Positions 25,194-37,278 of a stretch of 64,000 nucleotides of DNA are shown piece by piece. Origin of the DNA: Pterois miles (lineage: Eukaryota > Chordata > Actinopteri > Perciformes > Scorpaenidae); NCBI GenBank assembly GCA_947000775.1, contig CAMQGK010000008.1, positions 15,819,501 through 15,883,500 of the forward strand, written 5' to 3'. How positions within the stretch are numbered: position 1 is the stretch's first letter; the number at the start of each line of letters is the position of its first letter. The notes under the pieces are model-generated. The model was not told the DNA's origin and searched no databases. It worked only from the letters and a program-made list of their open reading frames with translations. The position numbers were made by a program, and so were the translations under genes.

Positions 25194-27084
25194 TTACAGA
25201 AGGTGGATGGAAAGGAGTAGAAGATGAAGGAGCCAGAAAGGAATGAAGACAAGGGTCTAGACAACAAGGAATGGACACAGCTCAATTACACTTAACAGGA
25301 AAAACACAACCCTTCTGTACAGAGGAGTCAGAAACCAAGCCAACAAAATGTAGTTTCTACAAAATAACTTCTAAGAGTGCAGTAAGTTAGATCCAAAAAT
25401 ACGCAAACAAATATAGAGAGTGGACATAAAACCAAGAAAACATCATGTAATCAACTACGATAGGTCTGCTACAAATACATTTGTAAAAATGATAATATTC
25501 AACTGGCGTCAGAGGGGTCAGTACAACTTTACACCAATTTTGGAGTACCATTTTTAAGGCTGTAGTTTTGAGGTGTACTTAGTATGTCTCTATGCCCCAA
25601 TATACATAAGGAGGGGGGCTAAATACCATAATCACCCTTTAGTAGAGGTCTTCACAGGTCAAAACTTTGGAAAACATAACTGAACCCAAAGTACTTTTTT
25701 TTTTTTTTGAGACCCAATCTGAATATACAGAGGATAACTGGGTCAGCACTATCAAAGTGGGTTAAAATTTATCAATGGCAATTTATGCAAAATTTTGTGC
25801 ATTTTTGGCCCAAAACATTATAAATGATGATGTGACTGGACCGTAATGCAATCCAATGCAAGAACACTGCAAACTATAGCCTCAAAAATGTCCGTGGAGT
25901 TGAATCATCACTAGCTTATGTTGAGTTTTATTACAATGATTACAGGGTTTTTTCTCATTATGTCCACTCTCTGTATGTCGTATGACATGGAAAGGTGTAA
26001 TTAGAGTGATAAGCTTTGGAAGGCTTTCTCACACCGGTAGCAGTGATGTAACCTCGAACATAAAAACAGTCAACATGCAAATGCTATTCTTTGAAGAAAA
26101 GGAAATTAAGCACCCTTAGGGCATCTCTAACCTTTTATCTCTGTTCTTTCTGTAAATACGAACCTTCTAAATATGTACACAAGCTGAGTTGGGTCACGAA
26201 ATCTGCACAACTCTGAAGGCACTTTATTAAAACTATACAGACAGGTTGTGTCTATGTTAGAGTGAAAAGGAATAGTTCAGGATCAAATAGGGATAACTTA
26301 CAGATCCCATCACTCTAATGTTGATGGGTGCATCTATTAAGTAGTATTACCGTAGGAACATCAACAACAAATCTCTGCAGAAACAACAAAACCTGTTATT
26401 GAAATGAACATGCTCAGCTACAAAATGGCTGACAATTTTTCCTTCGTTATAGTCAAGCTTATGTCTTAGCTTTTGTCTTTTTATTGTTTCAAATCTTTTA
26501 CTGTATATATATATATGTTACTAATTTAAGATTTTCACTTTCACAAATGCTGCAATAAGATTTTAACAGAAATGATTAACTTCTGAAGCTGTAAGGGAAT
26601 TCTAGGCTTAGGCTACTTTTGTAGATTGCTATCATAACGCCAAACAAAATGCTCATGTTTAAATGTTTAACAGACTACTGTGCAGTTTACTACTGACTTC
26701 AGCTAACGCAGAGAGAAGTAGTAGGAAGTGTTAGAATTAACAGAAATATAATGACATGTTTTAACCATCACTAACATTAGCTGGCAAACGCCTTTTTAAA
26801 AATAGCGTTCCCTGTGACTATACAGTACCAGTGTTGAGAGAAGCTGCCATGTCAGAATAAACTAATTTCTAGTTTATTTTCCAGACATGAACAGCATATT
26901 GGGGATTATACCATGGCCAACTGGCACATGGCTATTAACGTGTTAACGGCAAGGCTGTAGCGGTCCTGTCTCCTAAAAATTATGTTCCCATGCAATGAAA
27001 CTGCATTTGAATTACAGTCGAGGTAAACATTTTTTTGTGGATTAAATTTGTTTTTGACGTATTACAAATACGTTTCTAATGATA
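25194..27084. other. hisat 3' flank, probable 3' UTR and intergenic
   Basis: No coding exon or bounded repeat is recognised. No strong AATAAA hexamer appears soon after the stop codon; 'aataaa' at about 26857 is a candidate far downstream. The 3' end of the transcript therefore cannot be placed. Confidence 0.4.
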
Positions 27085-27395
27085 ATACGTGGAAGTCTGC
27101 ATAGGGAGGAGGTGGAGGTGGATGGGTGTGCCACACAAACAGGACTTTCACCGCTGTTGTTGTTGTTGGTGTCACGCGTGAAGCCAAAAATCAACGTTCA
27201 CTTATTTTAATTTGTAGCTTGAAAATCATAACAAATGTAGTTATTTTAAGGCAAACCATGATGTGCATCCATCCATCCATCCATCCATCTTCAACCGCTT
27301 ATCCCGTTAGGGGTCCTGGGGGCCTGGAGCCGATCCCAGCCGGCATTGGGCGAAGGCGGGGTTCACCCTGGACAGGTCGCCAGTCCATCACAGAA
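27085..27395 (+). repeat. Dispersed repeat joined to a LINE 3' tail
   Basis: 27085-27250 belongs to the GGAGGTGGATGGG family (see 5520-5660). From 27265 the CCATCC-tailed LINE 3' region begins: 'gatcccagccggcattgggcgaa' and 'ccctggacaggtcgccag' are the same diagnostic words as at 4944-5240. The remainder to 27585 is unassigned. Confidence 0.6.
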
Positions 27396-27584
27396 TCCAT
27401 GATGTTTTCTACTAAACTTAACCAAGCAGTTTTGTTGTGTTTTTTCGTTGCATTTCGTGTGCATTTACAACATTAACCACGTGTTAAAAACTTTAAAACT
27501 GCTACCGTAATCCAGGAGAAAAAAACGTTTTCCTCGAAACATAATTGAGAATCCAGTTTAATTATATGGAAACAAGTTTGTAGA

Positions 27585-28165
27585 AGACAGGGTTGGCTAC
27601 AGGGATGTTGGTTGGCATGCTGGTCCACTACTTTTGTCCAGGATGAAATATCTTGACAACTACTGGGCGGATTGCCATGAAATGTGGTGCAGACCTTTAT
27701 GATCCTCAGATGATGAATCCTTAACGACTGTTAACCCCCTGACTTTTCATGTTACCAGTAGGTTACGTTTGTACTTGTCCAGTGAAATATCACATCTATG
27801 ACATGGATTGGCCCACAAGTAAGTCCAAACTTTAGGACACACATTCCCTCAGGATAAATTGTAATAACTGACTTTTAATACAGCGCCATCATCGGGTCTA
27901 CATTTCCATTTGTCCGATACTTTAGTTTATGACCAAATACCTGCAAAAATAATGACATCCCCATCGGCCTCAGCTCTGATATTTAATCATTAGCAAATCT
28001 TAGTTTAGCATGCTAGCATGCTAAACTAAGATGGCATACATCATCATGTTAACTGCCATTGTGAGCATGTTAGCATGCTGGCATTAGCATTTAGTTCAAA
28101 GCACTGCTCTGCACAAGTAGCCTCACAGAGCTGCTAGCATGGCTGTAAACTTGTTCCTTTGGTAA
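27585..28165 (+). repeat. Dispersed repeat with GCATGCTAGCATG block
   Basis: Contains 'ttgacaactactgggcggat', 'tgccatgaaatgtgg' and, further on, 'agcatgttagcatgctggca' with 'ctcacagagctgctagcatg'. These words recur in many fish genomes as one interspersed family of unclear class. The GCATGC portion includes a perfect 36-bp palindrome at 27997-28032. Confidence 0.5.
27997..28032. repeat. 36-bp perfect palindrome
   Basis: The sequence from 27997 to 28032 equals its own reverse complement over all 36 bases, centred on 'gctagc'. It lies inside the dispersed repeat above and has no spacer, so it can form a cruciform. Confidence 0.85.
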
Positions 28166-29329
28166 GTCGCCATGCGTCGCCGTATGGAAAACAATGCACT
28201 TGGTGGAAGAAACAACACTTCACTTCACATTCTTTGGCCTCCACCCACATGTAGTCCATTACCACCTACATACTTAAATATGTTAAGTTTTTTCTTGAGA
28301 TAAATAGCTGCTGCAGCATTAAAATGACATCATATTGAGCACCCATAACACTGCGCACATACTCTAAATTTCCCTTTAAATGCCCATATACAGGGTGTGA
28401 CACAGGACCAACATCTCAGTTTGTATCGAACTATTTTACCTCCCCGTTGCCTTGACCAGCTTTTATCTTGACTTTGACCACCTTCTTCTTCTGGTATGCA
28501 ATTTTTGTGTGAGAATTAGGTGTAGGTGTGAGAATGACTGGGCCTATTTTCTGAGGAAAGATAAATTATGAGTCAACTCCTTAAAATGTTTTTATACAAG
28601 AAAGTACGTTATTAAACAGGTTTCCTTTTTTAAATTATTCATATTTGAGGAAGGACCTATTAGAGTGGCCATAATCCTCAGCACAATACAGGGAGCATTA
28701 CAAAATAGGAGGACACCCATCTTTTCACCCTATTGTTTGTAACCAAAGAAAGTCACCACTCATCTAAACTGATGCCCTATCATTTGCTGCCAGGAGTGAA
28801 GTGAAGATATGAAAGATTAGAAGGCCATGGTGTGATTATTTTTACAATTAGTTATTTTCATGATCACAGAATATTTTTGTAATCTATTTATAAAAATTTC
28901 TGTATTAAATGAGATCACAGAGTCTGTATTTTGTGATCTTGGCATAACATAACCCAAACTGTGTTCTCATGATACTGAGTGGGATGATAATCATATAAGG
29001 ACTGCCACAACCCACAGATAACACCAGTAGTTGTTAGTAGTAGTTGTAGTCCACTCACTGCAGGGTTTACCTCCAAGAGGACCCTAGGTCTAAAATGAGC
29101 AGCTGAGCCCACCAAAAATTACTCATATTACCCCTATAATATATAATATAATATTCATTTTACAGTATGCACTTGGTAGTGGATAAGTAGATTAGCTTCG
29201 TTAAACATTTGCTCCAATAATATTCCTAATAGCATTACTAGTGGTAGAGATAGTTTTCCAGTGGTAGGAAGCAGTTGGTTTACACTGTAGTGACCTTGTG
29301 CAAGCTCTTCATAAATCGTTCCCATCTAT

Positions 29330-30260
29330 CCATCCTGGACGAGGTGGCAGCAGGCTAAGCAAAGTATCCCAAACATACTAGCCACATCCTGCAGCTTGTC
29401 CAGTGGGATCCCAAGGCATTCCCTGGTCTGGTGGCATATATAGTATATTCCCATCAGTGTGTTTTTTTTTGTCTGCTGTGGAGTCTCCTCCCAGTTGGAC
29501 ATGCCGGATACCCTTAAAAGGAAGGTGTCCAGGAAGCATCTTGATTAGATGAACCACCTTAAGTGAGTAAGAATGGACTTCCATCCTGATTGCAGTGGTA
29601 GGAGGCTAAGCAAGAAAGTCCAAACATACTAGCCGCATTCCCCAGCCAGCCCTGGGGGATCCCAAGGCATTCCCTGGTCTGATGGCATTTGTATTCTTAT
29701 CAGCATGTTTTTTGTCTGGAGTCTCCTCCCGGTTGGACATGCCTGGTTAGGAAGGTGTCTGGTTCAGGAGGCATCCTGGTCAGATGCCTGAACCACATTG
29801 ACTGGCTCGTTTTAATGTGAATGAGCAGTATCTCTACTCTGAGTTTCTTCCAGATGTCTGAGTTGCTCATCCTTTCTTTAAGGGTGAGAACGGACCCCCT
29901 GAAGAAAATTTTGGCTGCTTGTATTGCCACCTAATTCTTTCAGTCATTGCCAATCATTGATGGTTGGGAAGTAGAGCGACTGGTAAATCAAGAGCTTTGT
30001 CTCGACAATGACAGTCTGGTACAGTGTCAGCATTACAGTTGATGCAACACCGATTTGTCTTTCGATCTTGTGTTTCACCTTGTGAACTCATAACCAGGCC
30101 AAGATACTTCCTTGATGTAGAGCAGTAACTCTCTCTCAACCCAAAGTGACCAATAACCATCATGACTGTGGGTGAAGGTCAGCGAAATCCAGTGCTTGGC
30201 TTTCAGACTCAGGTCCCTCAACACCAAGACAGTTTGGTAAAGCCATCTTACCCTCACTTG
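29330..30260 (-). pseudogene. Non-LTR retrotransposon ORF C-terminal relic
   Basis: On the minus strand, 29930-29700 encodes a recognisable C-terminal part of a fish LINE reverse-transcriptase ORF: 'IQAAKIFF', then an 'RMSNSDIWKKLRVE' segment and 'RHLTRMPP' in family order. Further N-terminal words lie at 30163-29954 and 30257-30075 in other frames, so it is frameshifted. The block 29340-29460 repeats in 29590-29690 ('aaacatactagcc', 'gatcccaaggcattccctgg'), so part of the end is duplicated. No function is expected. Confidence 0.65.
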
Positions 30261-33200
30261 TAAACATACTCAATGGCAGTCCAGCATTTTCTGGTAGAGT
30301 ACCATGACTCTGTTGGAGTTGGAGGCACTAACACACTTGCCACACATGAATTTCCCCCATTTTTAGTGAAATGATCATGAGAAGTCAGTTTGGTAAGTTT
30401 CGTTAATTTTGTTATCACAGAAAACAAAGCTTGTTCGTTTTGATCATTTTCTTGTAATTTCAAGAAAACAACAAAAAAAAAAAAACAATGTTCATCTTAA
30501 ACCATGTGCTCTATTGCCTTCTGTATGAAGATGGTGTCTAGGAAGATAAAGATTTTAGCCTTTATCCAGTGATGAAGAAATGTATATATGCAGCTCTTCT
30601 CCACCCTAAACGGCTGAGTAATCTTTGAAACATACTCTGTACAATTAGCTAGATATTTTCCTCACATCAAATACACCCTCTGTTAAGTTTCATACAACCC
30701 TACCCTTAAACCTAACATAGCGAGTAGGAGTATCCTTCAACCGATTATGATAAATATACTCATTAACTTATTTTTTTGTTGTCTTGTCATAATAATATGT
30801 AACACATGTAAATACTGTACGTTGTGCTGGAAAGCCACTGGAGCTTGTGAGATGTCAGAATGAAGACTTAATGTTAACACTTGAATGGCCAGAAAGCTTG
30901 TTAGCCTCCAGAGGAAGCAAACAGTGGCCAGTTGAAAATTTACAGCATCTCTGAGAACCTGTCAACAGATCACTGATCGTCTCACTTAAGAAAATAAATA
31001 AAACTTTTTATTTTCAATGTTCACTCAATGCGCCCTGCTGCCACTTCACTTTCAGCACCATTCCAGCCTACTCTGCTTTCTTGAGTCCAGATATTTGCTT
31101 CACAGCAGACTAAAGATATCAGAGACCCGGTAAATGGTTTAAGTCTAAAGATTTCTGGCCCCTTTCTAACAATACCTTGTAAAACCTTCGTACTTCTAAA
31201 GGCCTCAGTATGCTTCAAAGAAGTATGAGCAAAGTGTTTATACCTGATTCCAATGGTGACACAGAGATCATGTTTCCCAGCCCCAGTGGTCCCGTCACCT
31301 CTAGACTCCAGAAAGTCTTTCTTTAAAGCATACTGAGAACTTAAATTTAAGTTTTGACTTGTAATCCCTTAAGTTTTTTTGCATACCAACACATTTATTT
31401 TTTACCCTTGCTAGGGTCATGGCAACCTCAATAATTTGGCCTGGTCAATTTCAATCAATTTGTGCGGCCATTTTGAGTTTTTGTATTTTAATACTCCAAA
31501 CTCTTTGGCTATTACATGCACACAATATACATAGTGTCAGTCTTTTCCTTCCATAAAGTTGACTCAGCCATCATCACGTGACAGAAAGCATCTTTTGGAT
31601 GCTTCTATCATGGCATATCAAGAGCATTTTGACATTCCAAACAATTTGGCACTGGCATGCAAAATAATCTAGCTGAAGCTGTACATTTCATTTCTGTGTT
31701 TCTTTGCCTTGTTAATGATCCAAACTGTTCATTGCATCTACAAGCCTCCAGTGTACATGCTAACAGAGCCAAAGGTGAAGAGACTCCGACAAACTTCTGA
31801 GGTCTTAAATGTGAAGTGTTTCACATATTGAAACAATTTCTGCCACTGAGTTTTGCAGATTCAATCCAACAAATGTGGTTTGATGAATTTCAGTGATCGA
31901 CATTTTAAATGTGATCAAAAACACTTTGCATACAACACAAACAAAGATGAGATCATTCAACCCAAGGCTTAGGGGTTTCCTACTGTACTGCAGTGACCGA
32001 ATTACTGATAAACTTCTGCTTGGAAGACAGATTATGTCTGAAGTTGCAGTGTGGTTTTGTAGGTCTGCACAACACATACTGCAGCCGAACAAAGCTCTTG
32101 GATTAACCCTTTTCAGTACCACTTTCACGCAAGGTATGCTTGTTAATAAATCGTTTATTAATAGAGATTTAACATGACAACTACAACTAATAGCTTTATT
32201 AATGATAATTTAATAGTTTATTCATGCTTAGTAGGTCAGTAAGAAGGACATCTGAATTGCAAGATTGTGAAAAACCCATTTGGTACCATTTGTACAGTAT
32301 TTCATCTTCCGGCAGAATATATTTGTATTTTAAAACAGCTCTTCAGCGTTCTGACCACATTTTCTGGGGCTGCACAGTGTAAACTCAGTTTATTAGAAAC
32401 TCGATTAGGGTGGCTTTATTAGAAAGGGAGGGCTGCAATACACTTCTCTGGGCTTTGCCTGATGTCTCTTTAAGGCTTGTACAGATTTTGGGTACGTTAA
32501 TGTGTCTTACGTTTTACATTTCAAAGGCGGTGGCACTCTCCTCTATTACTACTCTACTCTACTTCTGTTTGACTATGTTTAGGCACAAAAACTACTTACT
32601 GTAAAAATATTCATTTGTGAAGATTAGGGAAACTACACCAAGAAACTTTTTATGTTGAAAGAAACAAACATTAAGTATTGGCATGAAATGGGAAATAAAC
32701 AGTGGTCACTTGTGTCAAAGCCAGAAAAGTTTGTTGCCCCACCTTCTGCGGTGACCTCCACCCATTCAGGTTTTGAATACTGTACAATAACAACATTATA
32801 TGGTAGCTACTGCTGCCATTACTGTCATAGACTAGTCATAACTCACATGGTCCTCACATGGTAAATGTATTTAGGCATATGAACAAGCAGTTTATGCTGT
32901 CGTTTCTAATGAGGGATTTGTCTGAGGGGAGTCCTTTGTACAAATGGTTTACTGATGCTTTAAAAAGCATTTATGAACGATTTATTAACAAAGCCACTGA
33001 TGAGAAATTGTAAAACTGGGCACCACTGATAAAGTACCATTCATAAAGGGTTCATGCTACCATACAGTTGCCATGGGCACACATCACCAGCATGTACAAG
33101 TCAGGGATGCTAACAGAGGGTGTATTTGACGATGAGGAAAATAAGGTTAGAAAAATGGGTTCAAAATAGAAGATAAATTAGATAGAAGAAATAGAAGAAA

Positions 33201-34745
33201 GATTGGTTACAGAGCCCAGTAGCGCCCCCAAATCCCATTAATCAGGGAAAGTATCTTCAGCCATGAAGTCTCGGATGTGTTTCCATGTTTCCAAAGTGCT
33301 GGATTCCTATGCTTACTTACTATACAGTATGTTGAAAATATAGTGCACAAATACACAATATGTTCAGTAGATACACTGGATTTTATGCATAGTATTTCTT
33401 CACTGGATGTGGATGCATTGTGTGCTTGAGGGAAGCTCAAAGAAGTGCCAAATTTCATGATTGCTAAACCTTCACATTTGTCAATTAGCTTAAAAAAATT
33501 AGGAAAAAAAGTAGCAAATTTCTAGAGTTTTTAATCAAAATTCACATGAGATTTAGTTGAAAATGTATCTATGGGTTAAATGATAGTCTTATTCTGTAGC
33601 CACATAGCACACAAACAAAAGTCAAAGGTGATATCATCTGTGGTCGGATGAGACACTGAACTGAATTATTTAATTTTTTGGTTACTCATAGCACTTTGTT
33701 TGAAAAATGTGATGATTGTATACTTTGTATACAAGTGAATAAAATGCGAACACATTGTGCTGCAAACCCTGTAAGTATTATAGGGTTGAGTGTTATATTA
33801 ATGTATGTTTTATGACTTACTGTACAAGCCATTGAGTTAGTGGGTAAAGCAGCATGCACTTTAGTTGTCTTTGGCAATAATAGATACGCTCCCATCTCCT
33901 GTAAAGTAGCATCGACTTCAGTGAAAAACACATGTTCTTGTCGCACATCGTGATGTCCAGAAACAATCATCCAGTGTCATGTGAGATAAGCCTTTCTCTG
34001 TCGGTTTAACAGTGTTTCTCCAAAGCTGAACCATTTGACAAATGACATGTAGAGTAGTTTGTACATCAGTATACAGTGACATTGAAAATAAGACTATATT
34101 TTAACAACTGTAAGATTAACACAATAAGAGGTTGAAATGGCTGTGCTCTGAGGGAGTAATGCGAGTTTGGGTTAGTTAAGCCGAGAGATAAAAAGTAACT
34201 AAGTACATTTAGAATACTAGTTTTTAAGTACTTTATGTGAGTAATTCCATTTTGTGAGCCCTTATACTTTTACATTTCAGAGGGAAATATTGTCCTTTTT
34301 ACTCCACTACATTTACCTGACAGCTGTAGTAACTACTTAATTTAAAGACTAACGTTGTTACATGCAAAATATAAATAAGAAGCACTGCTAGGGTTTAAAC
34401 TAGCCAGTGTGATGATAGAAATGTGTAGGCTTCAAAGATTTTATTTTAATATGCACTCAGTGATGCAAATCTTTATCTCTGTACATTAAATCTTTCTCTG
34501 TGCTTGATTTGTAGTGATTGCTTTAACATGGCTTGATTGGTAATGCCTTGGACCTCCAGAAGGGGGAACATGAACAAACCTTCCTCATTTGTTGTATTTT
34601 AAGTAAAGACAAGTGACGAGTCTGTGTTTTCTTTCATGTTATTTTCCTCCTTTTATAGGAATTTTTCAACGTTTTTGGAAGTAACCCTATTTGCCTTCTG
34701 TCCGAGATGTTAGCTGAGAAGTATATTAGCATCACGTCATGTGTC
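30261..34745. other. Intergenic stretch without recognised features
   Basis: No exon, RNA gene or bounded mobile element could be supported on either strand over about 4.5 kb. Open frames are all under 110 codons and lack motifs. Similarly nothing is seen in 28166-29329. Confidence 0.45.
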
Positions 34746-34978
34746 CTTAAAGAAATAGTTCAAACTATTGTTTGCTTTCTTCCATGGAGAAGGTGGATAT
34801 CAATCTCATGTGTTTGTTGAGTACAGAGCTGGTGACAGGACGTTGCTAGCCTAGCTTAGCATAAAGACTGGAGGCAGGGGGAAACAGCTAGCTTGTTTAA
34901 CTCACTCTGAACAACCCACTTACTGAAAGAAAGCAAACATTTTTCAAAATGTCGAACTATTCTTTAAAGTAAAGGGTC
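34746..34978. mobile_element. Small MITE with imperfect TIRs; partial second copy downstream
   Basis: 'ttaaagaaatagttcaaac' at the left and 'gtcgaactattctttaaa' at the right are imperfect inverted repeats, each followed inward by 'gtttgctttct'. The inside holds 'cctagcttagcataaagact' and 'aaacagctagc', a common teleost block. 34990-35100 repeats 'gcttagcataaagactgg..' and ends in 'gttgaattattcctt', so it is a second truncated copy. Confidence 0.5.
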
Positions 34979-35754
34979 TGAAGTCCAGACATGGTTAGCT
35001 TAGCATAAAGACTGGGGGCGAAGGGGAACAGCTAGCCTGGCTCTGACCAAAAGTTAAACATGAGGCGATTATCCCAAAAACGTTGAATTATTCCTTGAGG
35101 GGTTTGACACCAGCAGTACATGGAGAAATGAGATATTTAGTATAACACATTAGTCCTAATGCAACAGTTATATAACAAGAGAACATGAGAACTTCTGATA
35201 TTTTACTACATTTGACTTTAATTTTTTTTTTTACTTGCATAATCTTCTGAATGCAGTATTATTCCATTGTGGTACTGATAGCTTTACTTAAATAAAGGAT
35301 CCAGTTCCTTTTTCTACAACTGTTTAATTCATTCTGTGGCTACTTATCATAGTTTTCATAATTACAGTTTGTTATGAAAGTATTTTTGTAGCACAACACT
35401 TGGATTGTTGTGCAGTGCAATACTGTATGTACCGTATTTTCTGGACTATAAAGCGCAAAATCCTTTAGTTTTCTCAAAAATCGTCAGTGCGCCTTACAAT
35501 ACGGTGCGGCTTATATATGAATTCTGGTTGTGCTTACTGACCTCCTCGTACCAATTTTATGTGGTACAGGGCGCTCAGAAATCTGTCAAAATGTTTTATT
35601 ATGAGTTTGGTAAGCTACGAAGCTGCACCGCTGGGTGGATTGTAGGAGCATTACGGCAACAGTAGTCAGGCGCCTTGCGGAGTAATACATACTCCTACTA
35701 TGCTTCGACAGATAGGCACCGTAATATTATCATGTGTGTATACGGAGCCCAAAA

Positions 35755-36642
35755 TGGCGTGTGGATTTCAAGCTTAAGGTTATCAGTCACGCAGCAGAAC
35801 ATGGGAATAGAGCAGCGGCGAGAGAATTTAATATTAACGAGTCAATGGTACGGAAGTGGAGGAAGCAAGAAGATGACCTGCACCAAGTAAAGAAGACCAA
35901 ACAGAGTTTCTGAGGGAACAAAGAACAGCGGGTTATTCAACAGAGAGCAGCAGGTAGAAGCGTCTCTACAGTTTCTATTCAACTCAAGGCAGCAGCGGTA
36001 GCACTTGACATGAAAATCAGCAACTTTCCAGGAGGTCCTTCTTTGTGCTTTCATTTTATGAAAAGGCGTAATCTCTCCATACGCACAAAAACTACCATCT
36101 TGCAGCAACTGCCAAAGGATTACGAGGAAAAGTTAGTCATTTTCCACACCTACTGCAAGATCACTAAGTGAGTGGCTGAGAGAAATCAAGAGACCAAACA
36201 GCTTTTTCTGCAACTCTCCATCCCTTTTGATCTGCGACTCCATGCGTGCCCATCTCACCAACACTGTCAAAATGAAAGTGAAGAAAACTACTTCGGAGCT
36301 TGCCGTCATTCCGGGTGGATTAACTAAAGAACTCCAACTGATAGATATCGGTGTCAACAGGTCATTCAAAGTTAAACTGCAAGCTGCGTGGAAGCGTTGG
36401 AGGACAGTGGGCGAACAAACATTCACCAAGACAGGGAGGCAATGCCAGGCGAGTTCCTCCACTATCTGCCAATGGACGCTTTCACAAAGGCAGGAATCAT
36501 CACTGAAAAGCTAAGTAACAGCAACGAGACTGACTCGGACAATGACGAGATGGATTTGGCCGTGCTTGATGCCAAAGTCGCCCAACTGTTTAACTCAGAC
36601 ACTGATGATGAAGGATTTGATGGATTTGTGGACGAGGAATGA
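35755..36642 (+). pseudogene. pogo-like transposase remnant
   Basis: Three pieces in order. 35758-35910 reads as the N-terminal helix-turn-helix (segments such as FKLKVISHAAEHGN and REFNINESMVRKWRKQ) and ends at a TGA. About 35965-36170 reads as the second, CENP-B-like HTH (with NFPGGPSLCFHFMKR and IRTKT). 36227-36642 reads as the C-terminal part of the DDE domain (DSMRAHL, AVIPGGLTKELQ, DIGVNRSFK) with a frameshift near 36470 and an acidic tail ending FDGFVDEE. The middle of the DDE domain, with the first catalytic aspartates, is missing. Dead gene; the motifs place it in the Tigger/pogo group. Confidence 0.8.
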
Positions 36643-36830
36643 ACTGAAAAAAACTGAAAGTAAGTGTATTGTATTTTGTATTTTGTGTGTTCCAACTGAA
36701 AAATGTTGAGAGTTATTGAAGTTATTGAATTGTTAAATTAATAGAATCAAGTTTGACTTATCTGACCGTTTTGTTTCGCTTATAATCGGTGCGTCTTATA
36801 ATCCAGTGCGCCTTATATATGAAAAAAGAC

Positions 36831-37278
36831 TGTAAGCGCACAGGAACACAGGCTGGACTCAAATGCAGACTCGAGACAGGGCTTACCAGAAACACAGGGT
36901 TTTAATGGGCAAAACAGGTCGGTACACAGAAGGTCAGACAGCCGAGACAAATCCAAAACAGCGGGCAAAAGGTAGAGTCAAAAATCAGAAACGGGTCAAA
37001 TTCACAAGAGGTCAATACACTAGAAGATTGCGGGTACACTTGGGTCACAAAGTTAGCAAGACGAACTGGCACAGGAGGGATGGGGAGCACGCATTAAATA
37101 CTAGTGAAGGGAGTGAATAACTATGCACAGGTGGACACAATCAGGGCGGAGGGGAGACGCTCAGACGCTGGTGAATGGTGTGGGAAACTAGGTCAGGAGG
37201 AGGTGCTCAACAGTGAAGGCAGGAGGCATGCAGGGCAGGAAGTGACGTGCTCTGAAACAAGAGGAGAAGTTAACTACA
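36831..37278 (-). repeat. Gypsy 3' LTR, truncated at its U3 start
   Basis: Matches 42703-43150 with seven substitutions. The 89 bp that should begin this LTR (equivalent to 43151-43239) are absent. Instead 37279 continues directly into pol coding sequence, so one deletion removed the pol 3' end, the polypurine tract and the start of U3. The inferred transcript start (37070) and TATA-like box (37093-37100) are retained here. Confidence 0.88.
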
